Under the pieces are notes generated by a model. That model had not been told where the DNA came from and did not search any database. It was given only the letters and a program-made list of their open reading frames with translations. Below are positions 41,428-49,979 of a stretch of DNA of 54,951 nucleotides, one piece after another (positions within the stretch are counted from its first letter, which is position 1; every line of letters begins with the position of its first letter). The position numbers were made by a program, and so were the translations under genes. The stretch covers positions 1 through 54,951 of the forward strand of contig SHUY01000003.1 of the NCBI GenBank assembly GCA_009694435.1, written 5' to 3'. The stretch comes from Acidimicrobiia bacterium. Its GTDB lineage: Bacteria; Actinomycetota; Acidimicrobiia; IMCC26256; PALSA-555.

Positions 41428-43166
41428 CCGGTTCGGTTACTGGCAATGACTGCGACGTGGTAGTAATCGGTTCGGGCCCAGGGGGAGCGACTGCGGCTCA
41501 TATTTTGTCGAGCGCGGGCTGGAATGTCATTGTGCTCGAAAAAGGCCGCAATCACCTGCTTGAATTAACCGAACCCTACGGCCCGATGGGCCACTTCTCT
41601 AACGATGAAATCAAATTCACTCGCCGGCACTTTCTCGGACCGGATCCTATTACCGAGCCCCGCACTTTTCGACGCAGTGAATCTGATGGTGATCGATTTT
41701 TGACTGGCCACGTCAACAGCCTGCCGTCAACGGTTGGGGGTGGGGGGGTGCACGCTGACGGTAAGCTGCCTCGTTTTCGCGAAGTCGATTTCTCTCTTCG
41801 TAGTGAACTGGGTGGAGTTGAAGGTGCTGATGTAGTTGATTGGCCGCTTGAGTATTCTGACCTCGAGCCTTATTACGCCGAAGCCGAAGAACTAGTCGGC
41901 GTGGCGGGGGAAGCAGGAAACCCCTTTGCTGCTTGGCGCTCGAGTCCTTATCCGATGCCTCCAGGGGCTGACATGTACGGATCGTTGTTATCCGGCGCGG
42001 CCGCGCTTCGCCACGGGCTGCATCCGTACCGAGCGCCAACGGGAGTAAATTCAGTTCCTTACGATGGCCGCCCCGCGTGCAATAACTGTGGGTTTTGCGC
42101 TTTTTATGGGTGCCCAATTGAAGCCAAGGGTGACCCAGTAGCGCTGTTGCGGCGAGCACTAAATACGGGCCGGTGCCAAATCATCCCTGAGGCTTATGTC
42201 CACGAAATAACTACTGATACCAGTGGAAAAAAGGCAACCGGAGTGCGCTATCTCGACCTTCGTGCTCCAGTAGATAATCCCGGAGGGCCACCGGTGCACG
42301 AAATTCGTTCTGATTATGTTGTGCTCGCGGGAGGTGCGTTTGAAACCCCCCGACTCTTGTTGCGTAACGGGCTAGGGAATTCTTCGGGGCTAGTGGGTCG
42401 CAACTTAATGTTTCACTTTCAGACCATGGTCGCGGGCGGGTTTCCCGAACGACTATGGGGCGCGAGTCGGGGTCGTTCGGTAACGCACCTCCACGACGAT
42501 CACATCGTGGGCGACAAAGCTCAAGATGTCGCCGCTAATGGTGCGGGGTTACCGTGGCTAAGAGGGGGAATCGTTGAGCACGGCGGCGCCGCCGGTCCTA
42601 TTCTTGAATCTTTGAGTTACGGATCAAATCAACACCACGCAGCCTCAATGCGAGCATCGGCGTTGCGAGAAAGACTGTGGGTTTTCACTATGCAAGGCGA
42701 AGATCTCGCTCAGCCGAATAACCGCATCGATCTCGACCCTTCAGTGCGCGACGCGTGGGGCTTTGCGTCGGGGCGAGTTACTTATCGGCCTCATCGGCAT
42801 GAGATTGCGACTTCTGATCATGTCGCTCCCATCCTTGAGTCGGTGCTACGCGACGCAGGGGCTGAGTGGACCGCAGTTTCCACTTCACCCCCGACCAACG
42901 AAAATGATCCTCACCCCGCCATGGGGCACGCTCCGGTGAGTTATCACATCATGGGGACAGCCCGAATGGGTGACTCTCCCGAGTCGTCGGTGGTCGATCC
43001 TTCGGGTCGCCTATGGGATATTGACAATGTGATTGTGGCCGATAGTTCGGTATTTCCAACTTCTACGGGTTACGGGCCCACGCTTTCACTGGTCGCACTA
43101 GCCGCTCGGGCCACTCGGCTGGCAGTGGGCGATCCGTTACCCCCCACCGCTCCCGCTAAGCCCTAA
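41424..43166 (+). CDS. GMC family FAD-dependent oxidoreductase
   Basis: 580 residues. Dinucleotide-binding motif VVVIGSGPGGATAAHIL (G16-G21), FAD-contacting STVGGGGVHADG, a Cys-rich patch CNNCGFCAFYGC that resembles the CxxCGxC motif of membrane-type polyol and gluconate dehydrogenases, and the GMC C-terminus with H (YHIMGTARMG) and NVIVADSSVFPTSTGYGPTLS. It probably oxidises a sugar acid, polyol or other alcohol with electrons leaving through its partner. No cytochrome subunit gene is adjacent. The substrate is unknown. Confidence 0.88.
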   Translation: MTGSVTGNDCDVVVIGSGPGGATAAHILSSAGWNVIVLEKGRNHLLELTEPYGPMGHFSNDEIKFTRRHFLGPDPITEPRTFRRSESDGDRFLTGHVNSLPSTVGGGGVHADGKLPRFREVDFSLRSELGGVEGADVVDWPLEYSDLEPYYAEAEELVGVAGEAGNPFAAWRSSPYPMPPGADMYGSLLSGAAALRHGLHPYRAPTGVNSVPYDGRPACNNCGFCAFYGCPIEAKGDPVALLRRALNTGRCQIIPEAYVHEITTDTSGKKATGVRYLDLRAPVDNPGGPPVHEIRSDYVVLAGGAFETPRLLLRNGLGNSSGLVGRNLMFHFQTMVAGGFPERLWGASRGRSVTHLHDDHIVGDKAQDVAANGAGLPWLRGGIVEHGGAAGPILESLSYGSNQHHAASMRASALRERLWVFTMQGEDLAQPNNRIDLDPSVRDAWGFASGRVTYRPHRHEIATSDHVAPILESVLRDAGAEWTAVSTSPPTNENDPHPAMGHAPVSYHIMGTARMGDSPESSVVDPSGRLWDIDNVIVADSSVFPTSTGYGPTLSLVALAARATRLAVGDPLPPTAPAKP

Positions 43167-43239
43167 GCGCCCTTTGGCGTTGAGCCCTTAGAAGGTGGCA
43201 CGATAGCGACTTCGTTCGTAAAACTAGGAGGATCCAACC

Positions 43240-44103
43240 ATGCCGATTAACCCCGAAGCCGTAGGCGCGACCAGCTCTCCTTCCGAGGCCAGCTGGTCTT
43301 CTAAAGACTCTTTGCTCTACGCATTAGGAGTTGGCGCGGGCGTTACCGACCCAACTGGATTTGAGTTGGAGTTCACTACCGAGAACAGCCAAGACATCAC
43401 TCAGCAGGCTCTGCCTACTATGCCAGTAGTCATTAACGGTAGCGGTGGCTCGGGTCCTAACTTGATGGAAGTCATCGGAACATTCAACTGGGCAATGTTG
43501 GTTCACGGTGAACAGTCCGTAACTTTGCACAAACCTCTTCCCGTTTCTGGAAAAGCCACCATGGTTGGAAAAGTTGCCGCGATCTACGACAAAGGTAAAG
43601 CTGCCATCGTTGTGCTCGAAAACGAAGCCACCGATTTAGCCGACGGTAAACCGTTGTTCACTACCAGCATGTCCGCGTTTATTCGGGGTGAAGGGGGTTG
43701 GGGTGGCGATCGCGGCCCCAGCGGTCCCCGCAATGTCGCCCCCGAGCGCGAGCCCGATCACGTGGTTTCTTACGATACTCGTGCTGACCAAGCATTGCTC
43801 TACCGTCTAAACGGTGACCGCAATCCGCTCCACTCTGACCCTAAGTTCGCCGAACTGGCGGGATTTCCCAAGCCGATTCTGCACGGACTGTGCACCTACG
43901 GCTTTACCGGGCGAGCGTTGTTGCACGCAGTATGTAAAGGCGATCCGGCGCGTTTTCGCCAGATGGAAGGTCGATTCTCTAACCCAGTTTTCCCGGGTGA
44001 CCGACTTGACGTTCGCATCTGGATGGAGGGAGACGACGCCATTTACCAAACGTGGGTGGGCGAAAACCTCGTACTCGACTCCGGCCGGCTGGCGTTTTCC
44101 TAA
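43240..44103 (+). CDS. MaoC/hydratase-2 type enoyl-CoA hydratase
   Basis: 287 residues, double hot-dog fold. The hydratase-2 motif is complete: YRLNGDRNPLHSDPKFAELAG with D193, N195 and H198, where Asp and His are catalytic. The N-terminal half is an inactive hot dog (SLLYALGVGAG; TFNWAMLVHGEQ). It hydrates trans-2-enoyl-CoA to (R)-3-hydroxyacyl-CoA, as do mycobacterial HtdY/ChsH-like enzymes in fatty acid or sterol breakdown. Shine-Dalgarno AGGAGG lies 8 nt before ATG 43240. It converges on the next gene with 3 nt between them. Confidence 0.9.
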   Translation: MPINPEAVGATSSPSEASWSSKDSLLYALGVGAGVTDPTGFELEFTTENSQDITQQALPTMPVVINGSGGSGPNLMEVIGTFNWAMLVHGEQSVTLHKPLPVSGKATMVGKVAAIYDKGKAAIVVLENEATDLADGKPLFTTSMSAFIRGEGGWGGDRGPSGPRNVAPEREPDHVVSYDTRADQALLYRLNGDRNPLHSDPKFAELAGFPKPILHGLCTYGFTGRALLHAVCKGDPARFRQMEGRFSNPVFPGDRLDVRIWMEGDDAIYQTWVGENLVLDSGRLAFS

Positions 44104-44106
44104 ACC

Positions 44107-44565
44107 CTAGGTAGTGGTGCGGGAGCGCCGCGCCGCGATCAAGGCTCCGACCATTCCGAGGGCTGTAGATATCACTAACGCGCCAAAAATTTGTCCCGGT
44201 CGCAGTATCGCTTGGTTTCCTTTTAGCAATGCGTGACCATCTTCTCGTATTGCCCATATAACGACACGGATGGGTATCCATAGCACTACCGTGCCCAGTC
44301 CGGCTAGGGCCCCGTTAGCGAGGGGTGTATCTGGGCGAGCGCGCCCGGCCACGTAGCCGGCCACAAAATAGCCAACCAGTACCACTACAAAAAGCAGGTA
44401 AACCCAGATCGATTTTTTAAAGTCGTCCATCTGATGATTAAGCACCGCTCGCGCTATCGCGGCGACAACAACTATCGCCAAACCCACCAGCGCCCCGCGG
44501 GTGATACTTGGCCAACTCAGTATTTTCTGATTATTAGTAGAAGCAGGCTCGCTAATTGCGTTCAT
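44107..44565 (-). CDS. Four-helix membrane protein of unknown function
   Basis: 152 residues with hydrophobic segments at about 24-42, 53-74, 84-104 and 127-145. Glycines are frequent in helices 2-4 (VAGYVAGR; NGALAGLGTVV; GALVISTALGMVGALIAARR). No known domain is recognised. ATG 44565 overlaps the end of the exchanger gene by 14 nt, so the two are likely co-translated. Confidence 0.65.
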   Translation of the reverse strand: MNAISEPASTNNQKILSWPSITRGALVGLAIVVVAAIARAVLNHQMDDFKKSIWVYLLFVVVLVGYFVAGYVAGRARPDTPLANGALAGLGTVVLWIPIRVVIWAIREDGHALLKGNQAILRPGQIFGALVISTALGMVGALIAARRSRTTT

Positions 44566-45622
44566 CGCTACCTATCATCTCACCCGCAGGGGTTCGTAGC
44601 CCGTCACGCAGTATTGGCCCCAAGAAACGCCGTTGATTTATCAGTACGCCGCCGGCCAACACTAGATAGAAGATGCCGACCCCAATCCGTTCCCACTCCG
44701 CCAAACTGGGCGGCAAAATTACCCCCAGAACAAACTGGGACAAAAATAACCCGAGCAACCACCAAGCCTCTTTGACGCTTAGGCTGCGATTCATCAAAAT
44801 TGCCACCGCAAAAGCTGACTGCGCCGCAGTCAAGAAAAGTTCTTCCCGCTGGCGTACGTCGACCGGGAGACCCGACATTGCTCCACCCGCAATTATGAAG
44901 ACTAAAGGAAGACAGCCAACTAATAGCGTCCACTGATTCACTTTTGATGAGACCAGCACTCCTAGACCAGCAGAAGATTTAAGTCGGTAGGCAAATAATC
45001 CCGCAACTAAAAGTTCGGGTTCTCCCGCGGGTGCTCGCCAAATTCGGGTCACATAAAAAAAGTAAAGGCCGATAAGAATGACCGCATCATAGGGAGTGAT
45101 GTGGTTTTTCAGGGGAAGGCTAAGTGAATAGATGGTCGCCATGGCCAAGATAACGATTTCGATGGCTTGCGGGCGAGCGAGTTTGACTTCGGTGTCGATT
45201 AATCCGGAGTAGTCCTGACGGCGAGCAATTTTCCGCAATTTCCAAGCCCCAATAAACACCACTAAGGGCCAGCCAATTCCGATAAGCAACCGGTTACTTC
45301 CAGTCATATTGGCTAGCGCGAGCGGAGCGTAATCAAGATTGTTCCCCGCCTTGTAAGCAAAAGTGAAGTCAACGGCGTATTCGGGTAAGACCGCAATTAA
45401 AGCCAAAACCCCAATGGCGAGCCCACGCGAAACGTCTAATTCGAGCGCCTCAGCCGCCCAGGTCAAGAGAAAGGCCGCTCCTACGATCCCTAATCCAAAA
45501 ACTACGGCGGCCGGAATGTCATCGAGATGAGTTCCACTAACTCGCAAAAACAAAGCCGGAGTGGTAATTACCAATGCACCAATAAAAGCCGTAAACTGCC
45601 GGCGGCGGTTTTCGGTGGTCAT
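44552..45622 (-). CDS. Cation (sodium/calcium-type) exchanger, CaCA superfamily
   Basis: 356 residues from ATG 45622 with about 10 hydrophobic segments. The first alpha repeat has AVLPEYAVDFTFAYKAG and LANMTGSNRLLIGIGWP, matching the exchanger signature PE...GN/GSN; the second repeat is weaker (GVLVSSKVNQWTLLVG, with the ALS/SKxNxxT part). An upstream ATG at 45652 with AAGGAG is in frame and adds 10 residues. ATG 45622 is preceded by TAGCCT at 7 nt, like other leaderless genes here. The ion is unknown. Confidence 0.78.
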   Translation of the reverse strand: MTTENRRRQFTAFIGALVITTPALFLRVSGTHLDDIPAAVVFGLGIVGAAFLLTWAAEALELDVSRGLAIGVLALIAVLPEYAVDFTFAYKAGNNLDYAPLALANMTGSNRLLIGIGWPLVVFIGAWKLRKIARRQDYSGLIDTEVKLARPQAIEIVILAMATIYSLSLPLKNHITPYDAVILIGLYFFYVTRIWRAPAGEPELLVAGLFAYRLKSSAGLGVLVSSKVNQWTLLVGCLPLVFIIAGGAMSGLPVDVRQREELFLTAAQSAFAVAILMNRSLSVKEAWWLLGLFLSQFVLGVILPPSLAEWERIGVGIFYLVLAGGVLINQRRFLGPILRDGLRTPAGEMIGSDERN

Positions 45623-45807
45623 CACTTTGAGGCTACCGGCTCTTGTGCTCATAATCGCTTATCGCTCCTTTTTATGCGGGTAGGAAAACTTTTGACTAAA
45701 TACCGGTGAAAAATCGGGAGTACTCCAGCATTTTGGTGGGTTATCAGGTAGTTGTGTATTTGTAAGTAAACCGACGCAGTCGGAAGCGAAACTCACTGAA
45801 GGGCAAT

Positions 45808-46059
45808 ATGGAGAATAAGATGAGCGAGTTGAGCAGCAGGTCGTCATGGTGGGGTTTAGCTAGTTGCCAAGGCGTCAACCCCGATCTCTTTTTCCCGGCT
45901 TCGGAACAAGATGCGACCCCCGCGTTAGAAATTTGTGCCTCTTGTCCAGTGCGAGAAGTGTGTCTAGAGCATGCCTTGGCCAGTGAAGAGCGAGAGGGCA
46001 TATGGGGGGCTACCACCCCTCGACAGCGCCGCGAGATGCGCCGTTCTAAAAGCGCCTGA
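45808..46059 (+). CDS. WhiB family iron-sulfur regulator
   Basis: 83 residues with the four cluster cysteines C20, C43, C46 and C52 (SCQGVNPDLFFP; CASCPVREVC), then the beta-turn EGIWGATT and the basic DNA-binding tail PRQRREMRRSKS. Wbl proteins bind a 4Fe-4S cluster, partner with the sigma factor and are restricted to actinobacteria. A second in-frame ATG at 45820 with GGAG at 6 nt spacing is equally plausible. The WhiB subclass is not clear, and the Shine-Dalgarno before 45808 is weak. Confidence 0.93.
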   Translation: MENKMSELSSRSSWWGLASCQGVNPDLFFPASEQDATPALEICASCPVREVCLEHALASEEREGIWGATTPRQRREMRRSKSA

Positions 46060-46080
46060 CACTGAACTGGGCCCGTCCGG

Positions 46081-46086
46081 TATTCT
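46081..46086 (+). promoter_or_regulatory. Leaderless-type -10 element of trpD (TATTCT)
   Basis: TATTCT in CCGGTATTCT lies exactly 6 nt before ATG 46093; the bases between (TTACCG) are no ribosome-binding site. Confidence 0.55.
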
Positions 46087-46092
46087 TTACCG

Positions 46093-47151
46093 ATGGCCAA
46101 TTCATCAACGTCTAGCGAGTTATGGCCCGATGTCTTGGGGCGTTTATTGGCCGGCGACGATTTGCCCGATGATTTAGTGGAAGCGACATTCACCCAAATC
46201 CTTACCGGCGCGGCCACTGACGCCCAGATCGCGGGTCTTGTGGTTGGTCTGCGGGCTAAGGGTGAGTCGGCGAGCGAACTGGCGGCCATGGTCCGTACCA
46301 CCTTGGGTTTCGCCGAAAATCTCACGATTGCTCCGGGCACGCCATTGGTGGATACCTGCGGCACGGGAGGAGATCGATCCGGAACAGTGAACGTTTCCAC
46401 TATGGCGGCTTTGATCGCGGCCGGAGCCGGCGCGCGCGTAGTCAAACACGGGAATCGAGCGAGCTCTTCTCGGTGTGGATCGGCCGATGTCCTGGAAGCG
46501 CTCGGCGTGGCTATCGACCTAGGTCCCCAAGGTGTGGCTCGGTGCGTCGAAGAAGTGGGGATCGGATTTTGTTTTGCCCCTCGGTTTCACGCGTCATTTC
46601 GCTTCGCCGCCGCCGCTCGACGCGACTTAGGGGTTACTACCACTTTCAATTTGCTGGGCCCGCTGGCGAACCCCGCGCGGGTTAAAAATCAGGCCCTTGG
46701 AGTTTCTGACGCCAACATGGCCGAAAAAATGATTATCACTTTGGCCGAATTGGGCTCTGAGCATGTGTTGGTATTCTTTGGCCACGATGGGCTTGACGAA
46801 TTGACTACCACAACCACTTCAACAATTTTTGAACTTAAAGCTGGGTCTATTACTAATTATAAAATTGACCCCGCGGACTTAGGCTTAACGAGAGCGACCT
46901 CTAAAAGCTTGGCCGGAGGTGATGCCAACACTAACGCCGCCATAGTAGGTAAAACTTTGACCGGAGAGATCGGCCCTGTGCGCGACATAGCGGTTCTTAA
47001 CGCCGCCGCCGCTCTAGTGGCGGCCGATCACGCTACTGATTTAAGTGAAGGTATCAGTCAGGCAATCGCGGCGATTGACTCGGGAGCAGCTCGGGCAATT
47101 CTAGAGAGCTGGGTCGTGGTTAGTTCCGAAGCACGAGCGAGTGAAGCCTGA
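46093..47151 (+). CDS. trpD: Anthranilate phosphoribosyltransferase
   Basis: 352 residues. Substrate motifs: DTCGTGGDRSGTVNVST (PRPP loop), KHGNRASSSRCGSADVLEALGV, FAPRFHASFR, and FNLLGPLANPA. It transfers phosphoribose to anthranilate, the second step of tryptophan synthesis. No other trp gene is nearby; a lone trpD is common in actinobacteria. It overlaps the next gene by 1 nt (TGATG). Confidence 0.95.
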   Translation: MANSSTSSELWPDVLGRLLAGDDLPDDLVEATFTQILTGAATDAQIAGLVVGLRAKGESASELAAMVRTTLGFAENLTIAPGTPLVDTCGTGGDRSGTVNVSTMAALIAAGAGARVVKHGNRASSSRCGSADVLEALGVAIDLGPQGVARCVEEVGIGFCFAPRFHASFRFAAAARRDLGVTTTFNLLGPLANPARVKNQALGVSDANMAEKMIITLAELGSEHVLVFFGHDGLDELTTTTTSTIFELKAGSITNYKIDPADLGLTRATSKSLAGGDANTNAAIVGKTLTGEIGPVRDIAVLNAAAALVAADHATDLSEGISQAIAAIDSGAARAILESWVVVSSEARASEA

Positions 47152-47702
47152 TGGCTCGCGCTATCCGCTGCGGATCGTGCGGTGCTTCTAATCCGCTCGA
47201 ATCTAAAGTTGGGGTTACGACTCAAATGTGTCATTCGTGCGGCACGGCAATAACTATTCCTCCCAGTGCGCAAACTCGGCGGGCTAGTGATCGCCCAATT
47301 CGTCCGCCGGCTGCTCTCGCTCCGGTTAAACAACGCTCGCCCCGACGGGTCTCCACTAACCCAGTAGTTAGAACCGAGTCGGCTAACCAACCTCGCACGC
47401 GTCCTTGGCTGGTGAGGGTCTTGGCTTGGGTGCTCGCGCTCCCTCTCGCCTTTTTATTAGTTGGCATTCCCGCTCGACTCGGCGGCTATTTAACTAGTCA
47501 AAAACTGCTTGACGTTATTATTAAGCACAACATCACTCGTTTTGTTCCCGTTTTTTTGATTATCTTGGCGTGGGCGTTGGCCACAGCAATATTGGTAACT
47601 CTCATTGTTGAGATATTAAGTCTTCTTCTTGATCGCCGGCGTTTGCGCCGAGCAGAAAAGCGTTCCTCTTCTTCTCAACCACAAGCACTGCAGACTAGGT
47701 AG
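47151..47702 (+). CDS. Zinc-ribbon membrane protein of unknown function
   Basis: 183 residues. An N-terminal zinc ribbon has C7, C10, C27 and C30 (IRCGSCG; MCHSCG), followed by an Arg/Pro-rich linker and two membrane segments (about 84-104 and 127-155). The C-terminus is basic. No function is recognised. It is coupled to trpD through TGATG. It converges with the exonuclease gene, 2 nt apart. Confidence 0.7.
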   Translation: MARAIRCGSCGASNPLESKVGVTTQMCHSCGTAITIPPSAQTRRASDRPIRPPAALAPVKQRSPRRVSTNPVVRTESANQPRTRPWLVRVLAWVLALPLAFLLVGIPARLGGYLTSQKLLDVIIKHNITRFVPVFLIILAWALATAILVTLIVEILSLLLDRRRLRRAEKRSSSSQPQALQTR

Positions 47703-47704
47703 GA

Positions 47705-48313
47705 CTAAATAGTCAATCCTTTTGGTAAATCAACACCGTCAGTTGCGGCCCGATCCATAAGTGCATGTAATACTTCCACCGTAGCTCTAGCATCAGCCAA
47801 GGCACGATGCGATGGTTCGGTTTTGACTTTAAAATACTGCGCCAGCGTATTGAGACGAAAATTTGGCACTTCGCCGGGTATTAATTTGCGGGCAAGAAAA
47901 AGAGTGTCAATTTTTTTGTGCCTCAGTTTTTTTCGCTCGCTCGCTTGTAGGGCAAAATCGAGAAAAGAAATATCGAAACTTACGTTGTGTCCACCAATAA
48001 ACGTATTTCTCGGTGATCCGAGAAACTCAAGCAGCAATGGTAAAACCTCATTTATAACCGGTTTAGATTTGACCATGGCGTTAGTTATCCCTGTGAGGTT
48101 AGTTATGACGCTCGGGATTTTCTCTTCTGGGTTTATTAAAGTCTGAAACTCGCCCAGGAGCGTTTTCCCACAATATTTGATCGCGGCGATTTCGGTAATT
48201 GCCGCCCCCGTGGGCGAGATCCCGGTGGTTTCGATATCAATAATTACCAAGGCTTCTTTCAACACCGACCCGTCGGCCGCGGTTTTAGCGTTGCTGGGGG
48301 TGATGATGGCCAT
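47705..48313 (-). CDS. DEDDh 3'-5' exonuclease (DnaQ/PolC epsilon-like)
   Basis: 202 residues. ExoI DIETTG (D26, E28), ExoII GHNVSFDISFLDF, and ExoIII HRALADARAT near the C-terminus; these give the full DEDDh catalytic set. It is free-standing and could be a proofreading subunit or a repair exonuclease. The minus-strand start ATG 48313 has AAGGTG 7 nt upstream, and a TAAGGT there may also serve as a -10. A LexA box abuts this element, so the gene is probably SOS-induced. The C-terminus has no polymerase-binding domain that I recognise. Confidence 0.9.
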   Translation of the reverse strand: MAIITPSNAKTAADGSVLKEALVIIDIETTGISPTGAAITEIAAIKYCGKTLLGEFQTLINPEEKIPSVITNLTGITNAMVKSKPVINEVLPLLLEFLGSPRNTFIGGHNVSFDISFLDFALQASERKKLRHKKIDTLFLARKLIPGEVPNFRLNTLAQYFKVKTEPSHRALADARATVEVLHALMDRAATDGVDLPKGLTI

Positions 48314-48328
48314 ATCTATTCACCTTAG

Positions 48329-48342
48329 CGAACATGTGTTCG
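48329..48342. promoter_or_regulatory. LexA (SOS) box between exonuclease and zinc-ribbon/NYN genes
   Basis: CGAACATGTGTTCG is a perfect CGAAC-N4-GTTCG palindrome. It is 1 bp from the minus-strand TAAGGT of the exonuclease and covers the -35 position of the plus-strand TACACT (48362-48367) of the zinc-ribbon gene. One LexA dimer could therefore control both directions. Confidence 0.85.
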
Positions 48343-48361
48343 AAATCCTTGGATCTCGGGA

Positions 48362-48367
48362 TACACT
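48362..48367 (+). promoter_or_regulatory. Leaderless-type -10 element of the zinc-ribbon gene (TACACT)
   Basis: TACACT lies exactly 6 nt before ATG 48374 without a Shine-Dalgarno sequence. The bases 48339-48344 (TTCGAA) occupy the -35 position and overlap the SOS box. Confidence 0.55.
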
Positions 48368-48373
48368 CGCCCT

Positions 48374-48583
48374 ATGAGCTCTCGATACCGCTGTGATGCC
48401 TGCGGCAACTTGACCCGCTTCAATGTCACCGTCACTCGCCGCACGGCTGAGTTCCATCACTTCAGCGTAGGGGGCGATCTGGAAGTTGAAGATCAGGAAC
48501 TTTTGTCCGAAAAAATCGAAACCGTTCAGTGCCGCTGGTGCGGAGCAGAAGCAGCCGAGTTGACCGCGGAGTCGGCTTTATGA
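48374..48583 (+). CDS. Small zinc-ribbon protein
   Basis: 69 residues with two CxxC knuckles: C8/C11 (RCDACG) and C53/C56 (QCRWCG), separated by a beta-rich acidic stretch (EFHHFSVGGDLEVEDQELL). This fits a single zinc ribbon. Its stop overlaps the ATG of the NYN gene by 4 nt, so both are translated together. No known family name is recognised. It may act as a nucleic-acid or protein adaptor for the NYN nuclease. Confidence 0.75.
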   Translation: MSSRYRCDACGNLTRFNVTVTRRTAEFHHFSVGGDLEVEDQELLSEKIETVQCRWCGAEAAELTAESAL

Positions 48584-49968
48584 CTTCTATCCCCGAATCC
48601 ACCGTATCGAGTGTTGATGCTCCACCAATTCCCGAATCGCTTCTTGGGCCACTGCTCGACGCGGCGGCCGACTCGTTCGGAAGTTTTTCTTCCGAATTGC
48701 CGGCAGTGCTGCGCCCGTTGATCGGTTTTGATCGCCGAGGGCTTTCTCACGGGCCGGCTCGAGTTCAATTGCAACGTGCGATTGAAATCGATCCCGCTTT
48801 CCGGGACTACGTTTGTGAAGTATTTATTAGTCGTGAGGCCACCATTCAGGCGCTTGCGGATTGGGATATCGAGTCGGGCTTAGAAGTTATTACTGATGCC
48901 GCTCAGCGATCCGATTTGGCGCTCTTGGCGTCAGCTCTTTACGCGGCTCGTCCATCTGGGTGGGAGTTCGGTCTGGGCTTAATTGTCGCCCAAGCCGATC
49001 AGGTTCGCTCTGACGATGAGCGAGCCGATGACGCCAAGGCGAGACAAACTGAGATCGACGCTCTTATCGAAGCCCGTCGCCGCGCGGAGGACTCTCGGGC
49101 AGAGGCAGAAAACAAAGCCAAAAATCTTGAAGATCAGTTAAAAGAAGAACGACGATCGCGCCGCGAGCGTGAATTGGTGGCCGAGCGCACGGTTTCCCTG
49201 GCCAACAAGAAAGACCAAGCGGCCCTTGCGGCTATCGCGGCGGCAGAAGCATCGGTCAGTAAGGCCGAATCTTTAACTGCTCGTGAGGCCGATCGCGCCC
49301 GAGCCGCGGAGTCGGCCCTGCGAGACTTGCGGCGCGAGTCGGGTGAATCGGTGGCCCCATCGCCCCCACTTTCTTCTGATGACTTACACGTCTTGACTCA
49401 AGCTGCCAACACTGCTCGCCAGTTGGCCACTCGGCTTGAAGGGGTAGTCACCACTACTCAGGTAGTGGCAAGAACCGTGGCCACCAACCCAGCCGATGGG
49501 TCAGTCAAGGCCACCAAGAAACGCATTCCTCCTACTTGTCCGCCCGGTTTAGTCGCTGATTCTCCCGACGCCCTCGACGCCATGTTACGCACGCGCGGAA
49601 TCTATTTAGTTGTTGATGGCTACAACATCTCTATGACCGCATGGCCGGAGGCTCGCATCTCTGACCAACGAGAGCGTTTACTCGTTGCTCTTGATCGACT
49701 CCACCAACGACTGCGCTGTGATGTGGTGGTGGTCTTCGATGGTTCTGATGCCGCGGCCACCGTTCCCGCCAAGCGGCCTGGGGTTCGAGTTATTTTTTCG
49801 ACGGGAGGAGAAAAGGCCGACCCAGTGGTGGTGCGAGAGGTAGATCAATTGCCGGCCAATACCTCGGTAATTGTGGCTTCATCAGACCGTTGGGTGGCCG
49901 AACACTCCGAAGACCTCGGCGCCTTAGCTGTTTCCGCCTCTTCGTTGGTTGAGGTTCTGCGTCGATAG
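48580..49968 (+). CDS. NYN (PIN-like) nuclease domain protein with coiled coil
   Basis: 462 residues from ATG 48580. N-terminal helical domain (about 1-150), long coiled coil (about 165-275, with repeated EARRRAEDSRAEAEN-type heptads), a linker, then a C-terminal NYN/YacP-like domain: LVVDGYNIS (D346), VVVVFDGSDA and VIVASSDRWVAEH supply the acidic residues of a Mg-dependent RNase. Similar proteins occur in actinobacteria, but the target RNA is not established. It is coupled to a zinc-ribbon peptide and to a shared LexA box with an exonuclease. Confidence 0.82.
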   Translation: MTSIPESTVSSVDAPPIPESLLGPLLDAAADSFGSFSSELPAVLRPLIGFDRRGLSHGPARVQLQRAIEIDPAFRDYVCEVFISREATIQALADWDIESGLEVITDAAQRSDLALLASALYAARPSGWEFGLGLIVAQADQVRSDDERADDAKARQTEIDALIEARRRAEDSRAEAENKAKNLEDQLKEERRSRRERELVAERTVSLANKKDQAALAAIAAAEASVSKAESLTAREADRARAAESALRDLRRESGESVAPSPPLSSDDLHVLTQAANTARQLATRLEGVVTTTQVVARTVATNPADGSVKATKKRIPPTCPPGLVADSPDALDAMLRTRGIYLVVDGYNISMTAWPEARISDQRERLLVALDRLHQRLRCDVVVVFDGSDAAATVPAKRPGVRVIFSTGGEKADPVVVREVDQLPANTSVIVASSDRWVAEHSEDLGALAVSASSLVEVLRR

Positions 49969-49979
49969 CAATTTAAAAC

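Noticed and set aside
46093-47151. Part of a trp operon
   Set aside because: Neighbours are a WhiB gene and a zinc-ribbon membrane protein; no trpE, trpC, trpB or trpA frame is present.
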